DNA from: CAIWHR01 sp963726775
GTDB taxonomy: Bacteria; Pseudomonadota; Gammaproteobacteria; Burkholderiales; Casimicrobiaceae
DNA length: 64,000 nt
Direction of reading: 5' to 3'
NCBI GenBank assembly: GCA_963726775.1
Contig: CAVSDL010000009.1
Span: 124,001-188,000 of the forward strand
Below are positions 1 through 9,501 of this stretch, piece after piece. A model generated the notes under the pieces. It did not search any database. It was not told where the DNA came from and worked only from the letters and a program-made list of their open reading frames with translations. Position 1 is the first letter of the stretch, and each line of letters begins with the position of its first letter. The position numbers and the translations under genes are program-made.

Positions 1-966
1 CCGGATCGCGGCGGCGGCGGCCTTGACCGTGCTGTAGCCGACCACCGACCCCAGCCGCGGATAGTCGTTGAATCTTGCCTGGTACGCTTCGCGAAAACGC
101 TTGTGTTCGGCGGTGTCGATCGCGTACCAGGGGTAGCCGGTTACCCACCAACCGACGGGGGCCTCGTTCTTCAATGGGTCGAGGTATTCGGGCTCGCCGC
201 CCAGAAGGTTGAACACCGGGCGATCGTCGAAAAGTCCGCGCAACTGGCCCTCGCGCACGAAACGGGCAAGGTCCGTGCCGAACAGCGACGAAAAGATGGC
301 GTCGGGCTGCGCATCGAGCAGCGCCTGCACGACCGGGCCTGCCTCTATCTTTCCCAGAGGCACCGCTTGCTCGACGAATTCGATCCCGCCCGGCTGCAGG
401 GAAATCATCTGCTTCTTGAACGCGGTCGTGGCCGACTGCCCGTATTCGTAATTCGGATAGACGATCGCCCAGCGCTTCTTGCCGAGCCTTGCCGCCTCGG
501 GAGCCAGCATCGCCGTTTGCATGTACGTGGACGCGCGCAGGCGGAACGTGTAGCGGTTGCCGCTTTCCCAGACGATCTTGTCCGTCAACGGTTCGGCGGC
601 AAGGAACAACACCTGGCGCTGCTTCGCGAGGTCCGCGACGGCGAGACCGACGTTGGACGCGAAAGTGCCCATCAGCAACACGGCCTTCTCGCGCGAGAGC
701 AGTTCCTCCGCGACACGTACGGCGTCGCCGGGATTGCCGTTGTCGTCGCGGGAGATGATTTCGAGCGGTCGTCCGAGTACGCCGCCGGCGGCGTTGATTT
801 CGACGATCGCCAGTTCCATGCCCTTCTTGTAGGGCTCGAGGAACGCCGGAAATGTCCGGTAGCTGTTCAACTCGCCCAGCTTGATCGGCTGCGCCGCGGC
901 GGCATTCGGGCCCGCGACCACAACGGCAACGGCAATGATGACGGCAATTCGGGTGTGGCAAGTCAT
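1..966 (-). CDS. ABC transporter substrate-binding protein (branched-chain amino acid type), 3' end cut by window
   Basis: Periplasmic binding protein of the Leu/Ile/Val-binding (Peripla_BP_6) type that would deliver a small organic ligand to an ABC importer. Reading down from the ATG at 966, a signal peptide ends in an Ala-rich cleavage region near residues 22-26. The mature part begins QPIKLGELNSY and contains the family's typical blocks: INAAGGVLGRPLE, a DDNGNP loop, and KKRWAIVYPNYEYGQSA around residues 165-180. 322 codons lie in the window and the reading frame is open to base 1, so the C-terminus lies outside. No permease or ATPase gene is visible here, so the ligand cannot be assigned. 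Divergent from the FAD oxidoreductase at 1282. Family assignment is firm; substrate unknown. Confidence 0.9.
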   Translation of the reverse strand, partial: MTCHTRIAVIIAVAVVVAGPNAAAAQPIKLGELNSYRTFPAFLEPYKKGMELAIVEINAAGGVLGRPLEIISRDDNGNPGDAVRVAEELLSREKAVLLMGTFASNVGLAVADLAKQRQVLFLAAEPLTDKIVWESGNRYTFRLRASTYMQTAMLAPEAARLGKKRWAIVYPNYEYGQSATTAFKKQMISLQPGGIEFVEQAVPLGKIEAGPVVQALLDAQPDAIFSSLFGTDLARFVREGQLRGLFDDRPVFNLLGGEPEYLDPLKNEAPVGWWVTGYPWYAIDTAEHKRFREAYQARFNDYPRLGSVVGYSTVKAAAAAIR

Positions 967-1281
967 GGGCGCTCCGGACCGGCGTCGAAAGTCTCTATTG
1001 TCCAATGGGGCCGCCCTCAACGGGTGGCAAAGCCAGACGGTTGACTCGGAAATGGGGGGACTCTACGTCCGGCATCGCAAGAGTCGCGACCGTCGAATCC
1101 GCGCCGCCGCGGTGTCGGGACGCGGGACGATTGCCGGGCAAGGAGGCCTCCCCACCACAAGCATAGAACCAATGCGCCTGACATGAAGAGGCACGGCCCG
1201 GTAGAATTCAACGTTTTGCCCGGTTCCAGGGGCCGAGTGCCGGCCCCACGCGGCAGCCGTCCGCCGGTCTCATTTTCCGCC
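967..1281. other. Divergent intergenic region
   Basis: About 315 bases between the divergent binding-protein gene and the FAD oxidoreductase. Any promoters for both must lie here. I see no convincing sigma-70 pair, hairpin or small gene. An in-frame extension of the oxidoreductase back to 1183 is open but has no protein-like character. Confidence 0.5.
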
Positions 1282-4200
1282 ATGCCGCCCGTCATTGCCA
1301 CTCCGCTCGAGCTTGCCCTCGGTCTGACGTTCGCCGATTTGTACTCGCTCGAGGGCGCCGCGCGCATCGATGGGATGTTCGTCGCGCATCTGCAGACGGT
1401 CGATCCGGCCCTCGCGACCCGTCTTGTCGCCGCGCGCGGGAATCCGACGGCGCAGGAACGGAAGGCGGAATCCGAGCTGCTGATCGCGCTCGGGCCGCAT
1501 CTCGAGGACTTCCTCGCCATGCTGTTCGGCATCGAGGCGGACGTGCGCGCGCTCGAGGGCCGGCACCACGAACTTGCGCCGCTCTATGCCGTGAAGCGCT
1601 TGTTCGTGCAGCGCAAGTCGATGAATGCGTACCGGGCGGAGGTCGCCGTGACGTTCGATGGCCAGGCGCTTCGGCACGAGGTCGATGCGTTGCTCGGCGG
1701 AGAATTCTCGGAGTTCACCTTCGCTCGCGCCGTTACCCTGTGGCAGCGGGACGAAGCGACCCACGCCGCTGCACTCGACGTGGCGATGCGCTATGCAGCA
1801 TGGGCCGCGCACACGCCCGAAGGCCGCGCCGCGCACAAGGGCGGGTTGCTGTTCCGCGCGCCGCGCAAGATCGACTCCCTGAAGCTGGTCCCGGTGGAGC
1901 TGACGCATCGTAACGGCGCCGAAGTATGGACGCTCGCGGGCGGGCATCTGCGCCGGCGCGAGGGTTTCGCGCTGACCGACCGGGGCATGGACCTCGCCGC
2001 GAGCCTCGGCGAGGCCCACTACTGCATCTGGTGCCACGAACAGGGCAAGGACTCCTGCGCGCGCGGCCTGTATGAACGGAAGCCAGCGGACGGCACGCCA
2101 CCCGCGAACCCGTTCAGGAAGAGCCCGTTCGGCGTCATGCTTGCCGGATGCCCGCTCGAGGAGAAGATCTCCGAATTCCAGAAGCTGCGCGCCGAAGGCC
2201 TGCCCATCGCGGCGCTGGCGATCATGTGCGTCGACAACCCGATGGTCGCCGCGACCGGGCATCGGATCTGCAACGACTGCATGAAGTCGTGCATTTACCA
2301 GAAGACCGATCCGGTCGATATTCCGCAGTCGGAAACGCGGATTCTGAAGGACGTGCTGGCGCTCCCCTGGGGCTTCGAAATCTACAGCCTGCTCACGCGC
2401 TGGAATCCGCTCGATCTGAGGCGGCCGCTGCCGGCCGCGGCGACGGGCAAGCGCGTACTCGTCGTCGGCATGGGTCCGGCAGGCTTTACGCTCGCCCACC
2501 ACCTGCTGAACGACGGCCACACGGTCGTCGGCATCGACGGCCTGAAGATCGAGCCGCTCGATTCGACGCTGTCCGGCATCACCGTCATGGGAGAGCGCGT
2601 GCCTTTTCAGCCCGTGAAGGATGTCGCGACGCTCTCCGAACCGCTCGACGACCGCGTGATGGCCGGCTTCGGCGGTGTCGCCGAATATGGAATCACCGTG
2701 CGCTGGGACAAGAATTTTCTCAAGCTGATCCGGCTGCTGCTCGAGCGCCGCGATCGTTTCGCGATGTACGGGGGCGTGCGCTTTGGCGGGACGATCGATG
2801 TCGACGGCGCGTTCGCGCTGGGCTTCGATCATGTTGCCCTCGCCGCGGGCGCTGGCAAGCCGACCGTACTGGACCTGCCGAACGGCCTCGCCAACGGCGT
2901 GCGCACGGCGTCGGATTTCCTGATGGCGCTGCAGCTGACCGGGGCGGCGAAGCGGGACTCGGTGGCCAACATGCAGATCCGGCTGCCGGTCATCGTCGTC
3001 GGCGGCGGGCTCACCGCGATCGACACCGCCACCGAATCGCTCGCGTACTATCCGGTGCAGGTCGAGAAATTCCTGTCGCGTTTCGAGACGCTCGCCGCGT
3101 CGAAGGGCGGCGAGGCAGTCGCGGCCGCGTGGACGGACGACGAACGTGTCGTCGCCGACGAATACCTCGCGCACGCTCGTGCGATACGTGCCGAGCGCGA
3201 GTCGGCGGCCGCCGCGGGCCGCGCCCCGCGAATCATCGAGTTGTTGCAGTCCTGGGGCGGCGTGATGATCGCCTACCGCCGCCGCCTGATCGACAGCCCG
3301 TCGTACACGCTGAACCACGAGGAAGTCGAAAAGGCGCTGGAGGAGGGCATCCACTTCGCGGAAGGCCTGACGCCGCTCGCCGTCGAAGTCGACGCGGAGG
3401 GCCGGGCCTGCGGGCTCAAGGTCTCGGAGCAGCACAACGACGGCGACGGCGTCTGGCACGAGTATGCGCAGATCACGTTGCCGGCGCGCACGATCCTGAT
3501 CGCGGCGGGTACGCAACCCAACACGGTGCTGGCGCGCGAGGACGCGTCTCGATTCCGGCTCGACGGCAAGTATTTCCGGCTGCTGGACGAGGAGGGCGTG
3601 CCGGTGACGCCCGTCAAGGGCCTCGCCAAGCCCGACAAGCCGGCGGTGCTGACGGAAATCCGCGCCGACGGCCGGGCGACGAGCTTTTTCGGCGACCTGC
3701 ATCCTTCGTTCCAGGGCAATGTCGTGAAGGCGATGGCGAGCGCGAAGCAGGGTTTTCCCATCGTGTCGCGGATGCTCGAGCGGATTGCCCCGGCAGCGGC
3801 AGGCAGCGACACGGCATTCTTCGGCATGCTCGACCACGAATTGCGCGCGACCGTCGTCCGCGTCGTACGGCTGACACCGACGATCGTCGAGGTCGTGGTC
3901 CATGCGCCGGCGGCGGCCAGGCGGTTCCGGCCGGGACAGTTCTACCGGCTCCAGAATTTCGAGACGCTCGCGCCATGCGTCGAAGGCACGCGCCTCAACA
4001 TGGAGGGCCTCGCGCTGACCGGCGCGTGGGTCGATCGGGAAAAAGGCCTCGTCTCGACGATCGTGCTGGAAATGGGTGGCTCGTCGGATCTGTGTGCGCA
4101 GTTGAAGCCCGGGGAGCGCGTGATTCTGATGGGCCCGACGGGTACGCCCACCGAGATCGCCGCCGGCGAAACCGTCGTGCTGGCCGGCGGCGGGCTGGGC

Positions 4201-4822
4201 AACGCGGTGCTGTTCTCGATTGGCCAGGCGTTTCGCAGCGCGGGATCGAAGGTGCTGTACTTCGCCGGCTACAAGAAGCGTGCCGACCGCTACAAGATCG
4301 CCGACATCGAGGCCGCGGCGGACGTCGTGGTCTGGTGCTGCGACGAGGCACCCGGTTTCGTGGCGACGCGGCGGCAGGACCGCGCGTTCGTCGGAAACAT
4401 CGTCGAGGCGATGCAGGCGTATGCGGCAGGCGACACTGGGCGAGCAGACGATTCCCTTTGCGGAGTGCGATCGCATTATTGCCATTGGCTCGGACAGGAT
4501 GATGGCGGCGGTCGGTGGCGCGCGCCATACCGTGCTGGCGCCGTATTTGAATCCCGCGCATCGCGCGATCGCATCGATCAACTCGCCGATGCAATGCATG
4601 ATGAAGGAGATCTGCGCGCAGTGCCTGCAACCGCATCGCGACCCCGTCAGCGGCAGGATCAGCTACGTGTTCTCGTGCTACAACCAGGACCAGCCCCTCG
4701 ACCTGGTGGATTTTCGCGGGCTCGACGCCCGGCTGCGACAGAATTCGGTGCAGGAGAAGCTGACCGCGCAGTGGATCGCGCATTGCCAGGCAGCGGTCGT
4801 GGTGCCGTCCTCCGGCGGGTGA
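1282..4822 (+). CDS. Large FAD-dependent oxidoreductase with Fe-S region and C-terminal FNR/PyrK-like module (frameshifted)
   Basis: About 1,180 residues if one frameshift is repaired. Order: an alpha-helical N-terminal part without a recognised fold; Cys-rich segments near residues 250-262 (CIWCHEQGKDSC) and 327-340 (CNDCMKSC), reminiscent of the Fe-S region of GltD/dihydropyrimidine dehydrogenase-like proteins; a two-dinucleotide-binding FAD/NAD(P) domain starting at VLVVGMGPAGF (about 390) with a second Rossmann motif VVGGGLTAID (about 573); and a ferredoxin-reductase/PyrK-like module from about 852 ending in a Cys cluster CMMKEICAQC. The frame moves from 1 to 2 near 4430-4436: AYAAG reads through to LGEQTIPFAECDR only if one surplus base is removed. 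Start 1282 is chosen because homologous-looking sequence begins there. Probable cytoplasmic electron transfer flavoprotein; the reaction is unknown. Confidence 0.75.
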
Positions 4823-5269
4823 GGCCGCCTCCGACGCGCGCGTCGCGACCGCGGATACCTTGCGAAAACCTGTTGCCGATCAACCGATTCGGGCGCCTTT
4901 GCCGGCAACCCGGAGTTGCTTCGCGGCCCGAACGATGCGATCCTTCGTCTTGCGGATTCCGACAGCGCTGTTTCTCGCTTGCCGCGCGCATGACGTTTCC
5001 GCCCGGTACCGCTGTAGACTCGAATGGGTTCAGGCCCTGCCCGGATAGCGGTGGCGGGGCCGTGGCGCGGCGCATCGTCCGGCGTCGACACAGCCCGCCC
5101 GATGCAAGGAAAATCCCGGGAATGATCGGCAACATTCGCAGTCGAACGGCAACAGACCGCCTATCGGCATGCCTCACCCGTACGAACCGTGCAATCGTGC
5201 GTGCCAAGAATGCCTTCGCCGAGAACCACATGTCGTGGAGGCGCAGAGCGTTACCCGAAAGGATCGCAG
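4823..5269. other. Intergenic region, nothing recognised
   Basis: About 450 bases between the oxidoreductase stop and the OmpA-like lipoprotein. Short open frames are present on both strands but none has protein-like composition or a ribosome binding site. No strong hairpin was seen. Confidence 0.4.
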
Positions 5270-6550
5270 GTGAATCAAGACCATGATCGCATGGCCGTCC
5301 CCCGGCGCCTGACGCTGGGGATCGCGGCAATTGTCGCGTTGCTCGGCGCATGCGCCGCACCTCCGGCGACGCCGCCTGCACCGCCTGCGCCGCCGCCGGC
5401 GGCACCTGCGCCGCCGCCCGCGCCGCCGCCACCGCCAACGGCCCCGCAGATGTCGATTCTTCGCCTGGAGGATGCGGCGCTCAACGCCGCGGATTTCGCG
5501 TTTTTCCGCGCGCCGGCCCCCGCCGCAGGCGCTCCCGCTACCCAGATCGTGGTCATCGACCCGCTGGTCGACGGCGTGACCGGCGTCCAGTCGAATGTCA
5601 CGCGCACGGTGGAATCGCGGGTCGTCGAAATCGCCCGCACCCGCCACCAGCGATTCGATGTGCAGCCGTTCAACGCGGCGACGCTGGCAAAATCCCCATT
5701 GATCCTGCTGGGCACGCTGACCGGCAGCGACAGCCACGGCGAGGCCGGGGGCATCCGCGAAAGCTACCGCATTTGCCTCGCGCTGCTCGATCCCGGATCC
5801 GGCACGGTTGTGAGCAAGAGCTTCGTTCTAGCGCAGATGACTGGTGCGGACGTGACGCCGGTTGCCTATTTCAATGACAGTCCGATGTTCGCGCCGACCA
5901 GGGCCTTCGAGAAGTTCGCGCGGAACTGCGAGAACATCAAGCGGGGTGACGCGATCGACCCGCTGTATCGTGCCGGACTCCCCGCTGCGGCGATCGTCAA
6001 CGAAGGCATCGAAGCGTACGACGCCGGAAAATACCGGGAGTCGCTGGAGGCCTTCAAGCGCGCTCTCGCTGCAACCGGGGGCGACCCCTGGCGCGCCTAC
6101 AACGGCATCTATCTCGCCAACGTCAAGCTCGGGCGCCAGGCGGACGCCAACCGGGCATTCACCAAGCTCGTTGACTATGGTTTCGAGAACAGCCAGTTCG
6201 CCTTGAAATTTTCATTCAAGCCCGGAACGAGCCAGTTCGTCGCCGACGCGAAGCTGGGATCGGCCTACCATGAATGGCTGCGCCAGATCGCCCAGCGCCT
6301 GGCGAAGGGCAAGTCCTGTATCGATATCGTCGGGCATGCGGGAACGTCGGGGACGGACGCCGACCGCGAGCGCCTGTCGCGGCAACGCGCCGAGCTGGTC
6401 AAGCAGCGCCTGGACGCGATTTCTCCCCAGCTGAAGAAGCGCACGACGGCGACGGGAGAAGGGTCGCGCGAACCGCTGGTGGGGTTGGGAACCGACGATG
6501 CAAAGGATGCGCTGGACCGGCGCATCGAATTCAGGATCAAGGGCTGTTGA
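5270..6550 (+). CDS. OmpA-family lipoprotein with Pro/Ala-rich linker and TPR-like region
   Basis: Predicted outer-membrane lipoprotein. A short basic N-terminus is followed by a hydrophobic segment ending in the lipobox LLGAC. Then comes a linker made almost only of Pro and Ala (about 35 residues), a domain of unknown function, a TPR-like helical segment around residues 235-310 (AIVNEGIEAYDAGKYRESLEAFK), and a C-terminal OmpA/MotB-type peptidoglycan-binding domain ending RRIEFRIKGC. GTG at 5270 is preferred because AAAGGA lies six bases upstream; ATG at 5291 would also keep the signal peptide. Likely tethers the outer membrane to peptidoglycan. No operon partner is adjacent. Specific role unknown. 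Confidence 0.75.
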   Translation: MNQDHDRMAVPRRLTLGIAAIVALLGACAAPPATPPAPPAPPPAAPAPPPAPPPPPTAPQMSILRLEDAALNAADFAFFRAPAPAAGAPATQIVVIDPLVDGVTGVQSNVTRTVESRVVEIARTRHQRFDVQPFNAATLAKSPLILLGTLTGSDSHGEAGGIRESYRICLALLDPGSGTVVSKSFVLAQMTGADVTPVAYFNDSPMFAPTRAFEKFARNCENIKRGDAIDPLYRAGLPAAAIVNEGIEAYDAGKYRESLEAFKRALAATGGDPWRAYNGIYLANVKLGRQADANRAFTKLVDYGFENSQFALKFSFKPGTSQFVADAKLGSAYHEWLRQIAQRLAKGKSCIDIVGHAGTSGTDADRERLSRQRAELVKQRLDAISPQLKKRTTATGEGSREPLVGLGTDDAKDALDRRIEFRIKGC

Positions 6551-6785
6551 TCGGGCCGCGCAACGAACGTTCTGCGCGGAGTTTCGGGGTGGCGGCGACC
6601 GCACGAAATCCGATCTGACCCCCGCGCCCAGCCGTCAGCTGCGGCCACACCCTTGTCGTCCTCGAGCAGCATCGGCTGATAGACCTGGACGGCGTAGAGC
6701 GTCCCGGCGATGGTGTTTCAGTGTCGAGACAGCAGGCCGAGGGTGGCATTGACTTGACCATCGGCGGCGGTGGCGGCGCGGCGCG

Positions 6786-6896
6786 TTCCCTGCGGGTTAC
6801 TACCTCAACCTGGTCAACAACGGCCGGATTTACGGCCAGAGCGGCGGCGTGCAGGGCGGCAGCGCTTTCGGCGGCGGCGTGCATGGGAGTGGTTGA
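6786..6896 (+). pseudogene. C-terminal fragment of a Gly-rich protein, possibly phage-derived
   Basis: A 36-codon reading frame ends at TGA 6894-6896 and translates to a segment rich in Tyr, Asn and Gly (FPAGYYLNLVNNGRIYGQ followed by Gly-rich sequence). It has no start codon or ribosome binding site, so it looks like the tail of a larger gene whose 5' part is gone. The composition recalls phage tail or pilin-like surface proteins, but I cannot assign a family. Confidence 0.2.
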
Positions 6897-7023
6897 TGTC
6901 GCGGTGGCGTGATGCGCGCCCAGGGCTCGCCGTGGCACCCGCACGTAGCCACAAAGCGTAAGCGAAGTTGTAGTGTCGTCGCCCAAGCCCAATACATCGG
7001 AGGCGGACGGCGAAGCGCAAGGC

Positions 7024-7047
7024 AGTACCATATAAATGTACGGTACT
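7024..7047. repeat. Inverted repeat in AT-rich spot
   Basis: Arms AGTACC (7024-7029) and GGTACT (7042-7047) flank a 12-base AT-rich centre. It lies in the lowest-GC part of the prophage-like stretch. It could be an operator or recombination-site remnant; function not shown. Confidence 0.3.
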
Positions 7048-7075
7048 CTAGCACGATTGATTGCCTATAGTGGAG

Positions 7076-7105
7076 CAAGAAAAAGCCCCGGCTTGCGCCC
7101 GGGGC
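7076..7105 (-). terminator. Rho-independent terminator, minus strand
   Basis: Perfect 7-bp stem GCCCCGG (7085-7091) with CCGGGGC (7099-7105), 7-base loop. On the minus strand it is followed by a run of T. It would end transcription coming from the small minus-strand genes at 7423-7855. Confidence 0.7.
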
Positions 7106-7422
7106 CGAGACCTGCGAAGCACGCGCGGGAAGACGCGCGAACGTGCAACGCTACGCCCCGACCGCGAAGCCGGGGCCGGGGAGGGTGTGCTCGCGCCGCG
7201 AGTGCTGTCGCGGGCTAATGCGCGGGCACGGCGTCTAACGTAGCGCGGTGGCGGGTGTCTGGCTTTCGGCCAGATGGACTAGGCCGGAGTCGACTTCCGT
7301 ATCGCGCACATTGTCATGGTGAACCGCCCCAAAAGGTAGAATCATCCCGGCGGACAGGCAAACTGACGGGCGTTCGCCGACGGGAACGACGTTCAGCCCG
7401 TGGCAATCGTGAAAGAACTAGG
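7106..7422. other. Intergenic, nothing recognised
   Basis: About 315 bases between the small regulator-like gene and its downstream terminator. GC-rich, with only very short open frames on either strand. It may be transcribed as the 3' part of the small minus-strand unit. Confidence 0.3.
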
Positions 7423-7668
7423 CTACGTCGTCGGCTTTGCCTTGCGACCGGCGGCCGGAGGCGGCACATAACCGGACACGCGGCACTGCAACGCATCAAT
7501 CCTCGTGCCGTGTTCGAAGCGGGTCAAATGGCACGTAACGATTTCCCCCGTGGCGGCCAAGCCGGCCAACCGCTTGCGCACCGTGGCCAGCGGCACGCCC
7601 ATCTCTTTGGCAATCTCCAAATCGAGCCGTTGACCGTATTGCTTCAAGCACTGCAGGGTTTCAATCAT
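7423..7668 (-). CDS. Small winged-helix-like protein, prophage/mobile-element type
   Basis: 81 residues, ATG at 7668. The N-terminal half (GQRLDLEIAKEMGVPLATVR, then KRLAGLAATGEIVTCHLTRF) has the helix-turn-helix plus wing pattern of small DNA-binding proteins found in phages and integrated elements; the C-terminus is basic and Pro-rich. Its start overlaps the stop of the upstream small membrane protein (ATGATTGA arrangement), so the two are translationally coupled. Downstream on the same strand is the terminator at 7076-7105. The position just beyond the 3' end of tRNA-Thr fits residue of an element integrated there. Exact function unknown; it could control element replication or copy number. 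Confidence 0.55.
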   Translation of the reverse strand: MIETLQCLKQYGQRLDLEIAKEMGVPLATVRKRLAGLAATGEIVTCHLTRFEHGTRIDALQCRVSGYVPPPAAGRKAKPTT

Positions 7669-7855
7669 GGTTCCTGTCCTTCAAGTACGCTTGCGCATCG
7701 TCGCGGCACAGGTCGATCTCGGCGCTCATGGCAGACCAGTAGGCGCGGTGGCGCTTGCGCCGCTGCCACCACGCGACCCCTTGCGTGCTGACCACGCCAA
7801 CAATTACGCCAAGCAAGCCGAACACGCCGCCGTCGTACGCCGTTGCGTCAGTCAT
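7661..7855 (-). CDS. Small membrane protein, prophage-like
   Basis: 64 residues from ATG 7855: one predicted membrane helix (GVFGLLGVIVGVVSTQGVAW), then a strongly basic stretch (QRRKRHR) and an acidic tail. The layout, a short N-terminal tail, one helix and a basic then charged helix, is common in small phage or mobile-element membrane proteins. It overlaps the next gene by a few bases. No family recognised. The alternative start at 7897 adds residues with no coherent signal and is not favoured. Confidence 0.45.
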   Translation of the reverse strand: MTDATAYDGGVFGLLGVIVGVVSTQGVAWWQRRKRHRAYWSAMSAEIDLCRDDAQAYLKDRNHD

Positions 7856-7970
7856 CGTGAGAAACCCCCGCCTATATAGGTGCGGGCGACCTAGCACCCG
7901 TCCGCCGTTACTAGACCCGTTTCTAATCGACCGGCGGCGACCGCAATTTGTCGCTAAGTTATTGTTTTAA

Positions 7971-8046
7971 TGGTGCCGGTGGAAGGAGTCGAACCCTCGA
8001 CCTTCGCATTACGAATGCGCTGCTCTACCAACTGAGCTACACCGGC
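7971..8046 (-). tRNA. tRNA-Thr (anticodon CGT)
   Basis: The minus strand folds as a complete cloverleaf: acceptor GCCGGTG pairs with CACCGGC, D-arm GCTC...GAGC, anticodon stem CGCAT/ATGCG around loop TTCGTAA with anticodon CGT, T-arm with GGTTCGA, and an encoded CCA at the 3' end (7971-7973). The 3' end faces the prophage-like genes, the usual side for tRNA-targeted integration. Confidence 0.97.
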
Positions 8047-8290
8047 ATGGATCTGGATCTCCCGCGCCGCCATCGACCGATGCGCAGCAGAAATTCGGAT
8101 GCTGCGAAAGCCGAGCCCGATCCGGATACGGCAGGTGCGACCTGCGGGAGAAATGCAACTGGCTATGCGGGCCGCCGCAATCGCACGTGCTGCGCGAAGG
8201 CGCGTCCCAGACTCCGGGCAAGCCGCAAATTATAGCCGAACAGATCTCCTGCGGCCATCGCGCGAACCCCGCGTGCGAGCCGGCCGCGCG

Positions 8291-8470
8291 TCAGCGGGCC
8301 TGGAACCCCGGTACCGTGGCAAGCAACGTCGAGACACCGTTCCAGGTGATCCGCACGCCGATGCACATCAGGATGAATGCAGACAGGCGAACGACCACGC
8401 TGTTTCCGGTCTCGCCCAGCAGATGCAACCGCGCAACGGCCGCAGGAACTGCCGCCCGTGCCCGGCGAAA
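8291..8470 (-). pseudogene. marC-family membrane protein, C-terminal fragment
   Basis: About 60 codons ending at TGA 8291-8293 translate to the final part of a MarC/UPF0056-type multi-pass membrane protein: a segment like LHLLGETGNSVVVRLSAFIL then MCIGVRITWNGV. A full MarC protein is around 200 residues with six helices, so only the last one to two helices remain and no start codon is present. The gene is truncated on its 5' side by the neighbouring hypothetical gene's end at 8478. Could alternatively be a diverged small membrane protein, but the missing start argues for a remnant. Confidence 0.5.
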
Positions 8471-8477
8471 CCGGGTA

Positions 8478-8921
8478 TCAGCTATCGCGGATAGCCGGGG
8501 GCAACCGGTCGTAGTACAGACGGAGGACGAACAGCTCCTTCACGACGTCGCTCGGAAAACCTGCCCTCTGGCCGAGCGTGGTCTCGTAGAACAGCAGTTC
8601 GTCCATGTACTCGCCGAATTCGGTCGGCCGGCGCCAGAGCGCACACAACAGATTGGCGACTCGCGGGTAGTGGACCGGAAGTTTGACGGGGCGCGCAGCC
8701 GCGGGCAACCGGCTCAGCCACCGTTCGGTCGGCGGCAGGAGTCCGGCATGCTCAGGTTTGCCGGCGGCCACGGCGGCCCGGTCCTTGGAGTCGGGCGGCA
8801 CGATGGGCCCCGACGTCGTCGGGACCGATGCATAGGGGCGCCGGGTAGCTCCCGAGCCCGGCGGCAACTCAAAACGTGGCGCCGGTCGACCGCTGTGAAG
8901 TCCTGTCGTCGTATCGTCCAT
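8478..8921 (-). CDS. Conserved hypothetical protein
   Basis: 147 residues from ATG 8921. The N-terminal 70 residues are Pro/Ala/Arg-rich and probably disordered. The C-terminal 65 residues look folded, with a conserved-looking pattern: PRVANLLCALWRRPTEF, a YMDELLF helix, then GFPSDVVKELFVLRLYYD. No signal peptide or membrane helix. I do not recognise a functional family. The C-terminal block recalls short hypothetical proteins seen in other betaproteobacteria. It reads away from the empty region at 8922-9796, where its promoter should lie. Confidence 0.6.
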   Translation of the reverse strand: MDDTTTGLHSGRPAPRFELPPGSGATRRPYASVPTTSGPIVPPDSKDRAAVAAGKPEHAGLLPPTERWLSRLPAAARPVKLPVHYPRVANLLCALWRRPTEFGEYMDELLFYETTLGQRAGFPSDVVKELFVLRLYYDRLPPAIRDS

Positions 8922-9396
8922 GTGCCTGTTCGTTCATGTTTGTAAAACGCAGTACGTGGCGTACAAAACGGTCCGGATTGGCGAATGTTGCCATTTCGAT
9001 AGGTCGGCGTCACCACGGCAAGAAACGGCTCCCGTCGCCAATGGCCAGCGGCTCAGAGGCGATTATGCCAATCATCCCTGCAGTGGAGTGGATCCTCTAC
9101 CGGCGAGAGGGGTATGTCAAGTAGGCAACGCGACGAAATGGATGTGCCGGAACGCGGACTTAGGCCTTTGCGGCGGGTGATCCCGAGGCCTGGCAGCCTC
9201 AAATGCCGGCCGAGCGATTGATAACACAGCTGAATTCACAGCGAGACCACGTCAGTCATAGGGCCGGATAAGTCCCTGCCGTGACAGTGTTTATGACACG
9301 TCCGGCGTCGTGGGACAGCCCGTAGCCATCTCCGGCACCGCGCCCGGATCCGGCCGCGCCCCAAGGCAGGCGTCCGGCGAGTCTTATGCCAAACGC

Positions 9397-9417
9397 ATTT
9401 ATGCTGCTTGCATAAAT
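9397..9417. repeat. Perfect 8-bp inverted repeat (operator-like)
   Basis: ATTTATGC (9397-9404) and GCATAAAT (9410-9417) around the 5-base centre TGCTT. AT-rich in a GC-rich region, as expected for a protein-binding site. No adjacent gene start explains it. Confidence 0.4.
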
Positions 9418-9485
9418 CCCCGATCCGTGGGAAACTTCGTCACGTGAGTCAATGGTGGCCAACGGGGCACCGCACCCGCAAGGAA

Positions 9486-9501
9486 CCGGCATCGATGCCG
9501 G
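9486..9501. repeat. 16-bp perfect palindrome
   Basis: CCGGCATCGATGCCGG reads identically on both strands. It lies about 70 bases from the inverted repeat at 9397-9417 in the same gene-free stretch. Function unknown. Confidence 0.4.

Larger units (their letters stand above)
6551..7075. other. Gene-poor stretch with possible prophage debris
   Basis: Contains the short open fragment described at 6786-6896 and the inverted repeat at 7024-7047. Otherwise only short frames without ribosome binding sites. Base composition falls near 7020-7075 relative to the surrounding genes. Confidence 0.35.

Noticed and set aside
2032..2046. CIWCH motif as a c-type heme site in the FAD oxidoreductase
   Set aside because: The protein has no signal peptide and the motif is part of a larger Cys-rich region better explained by Fe-S binding.
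1270..4599. 1,109-codon minus-strand frame opposite the FAD oxidoreductase
   Set aside because: Mirror frame of a well-supported flavoprotein; no motif or ribosome binding site.
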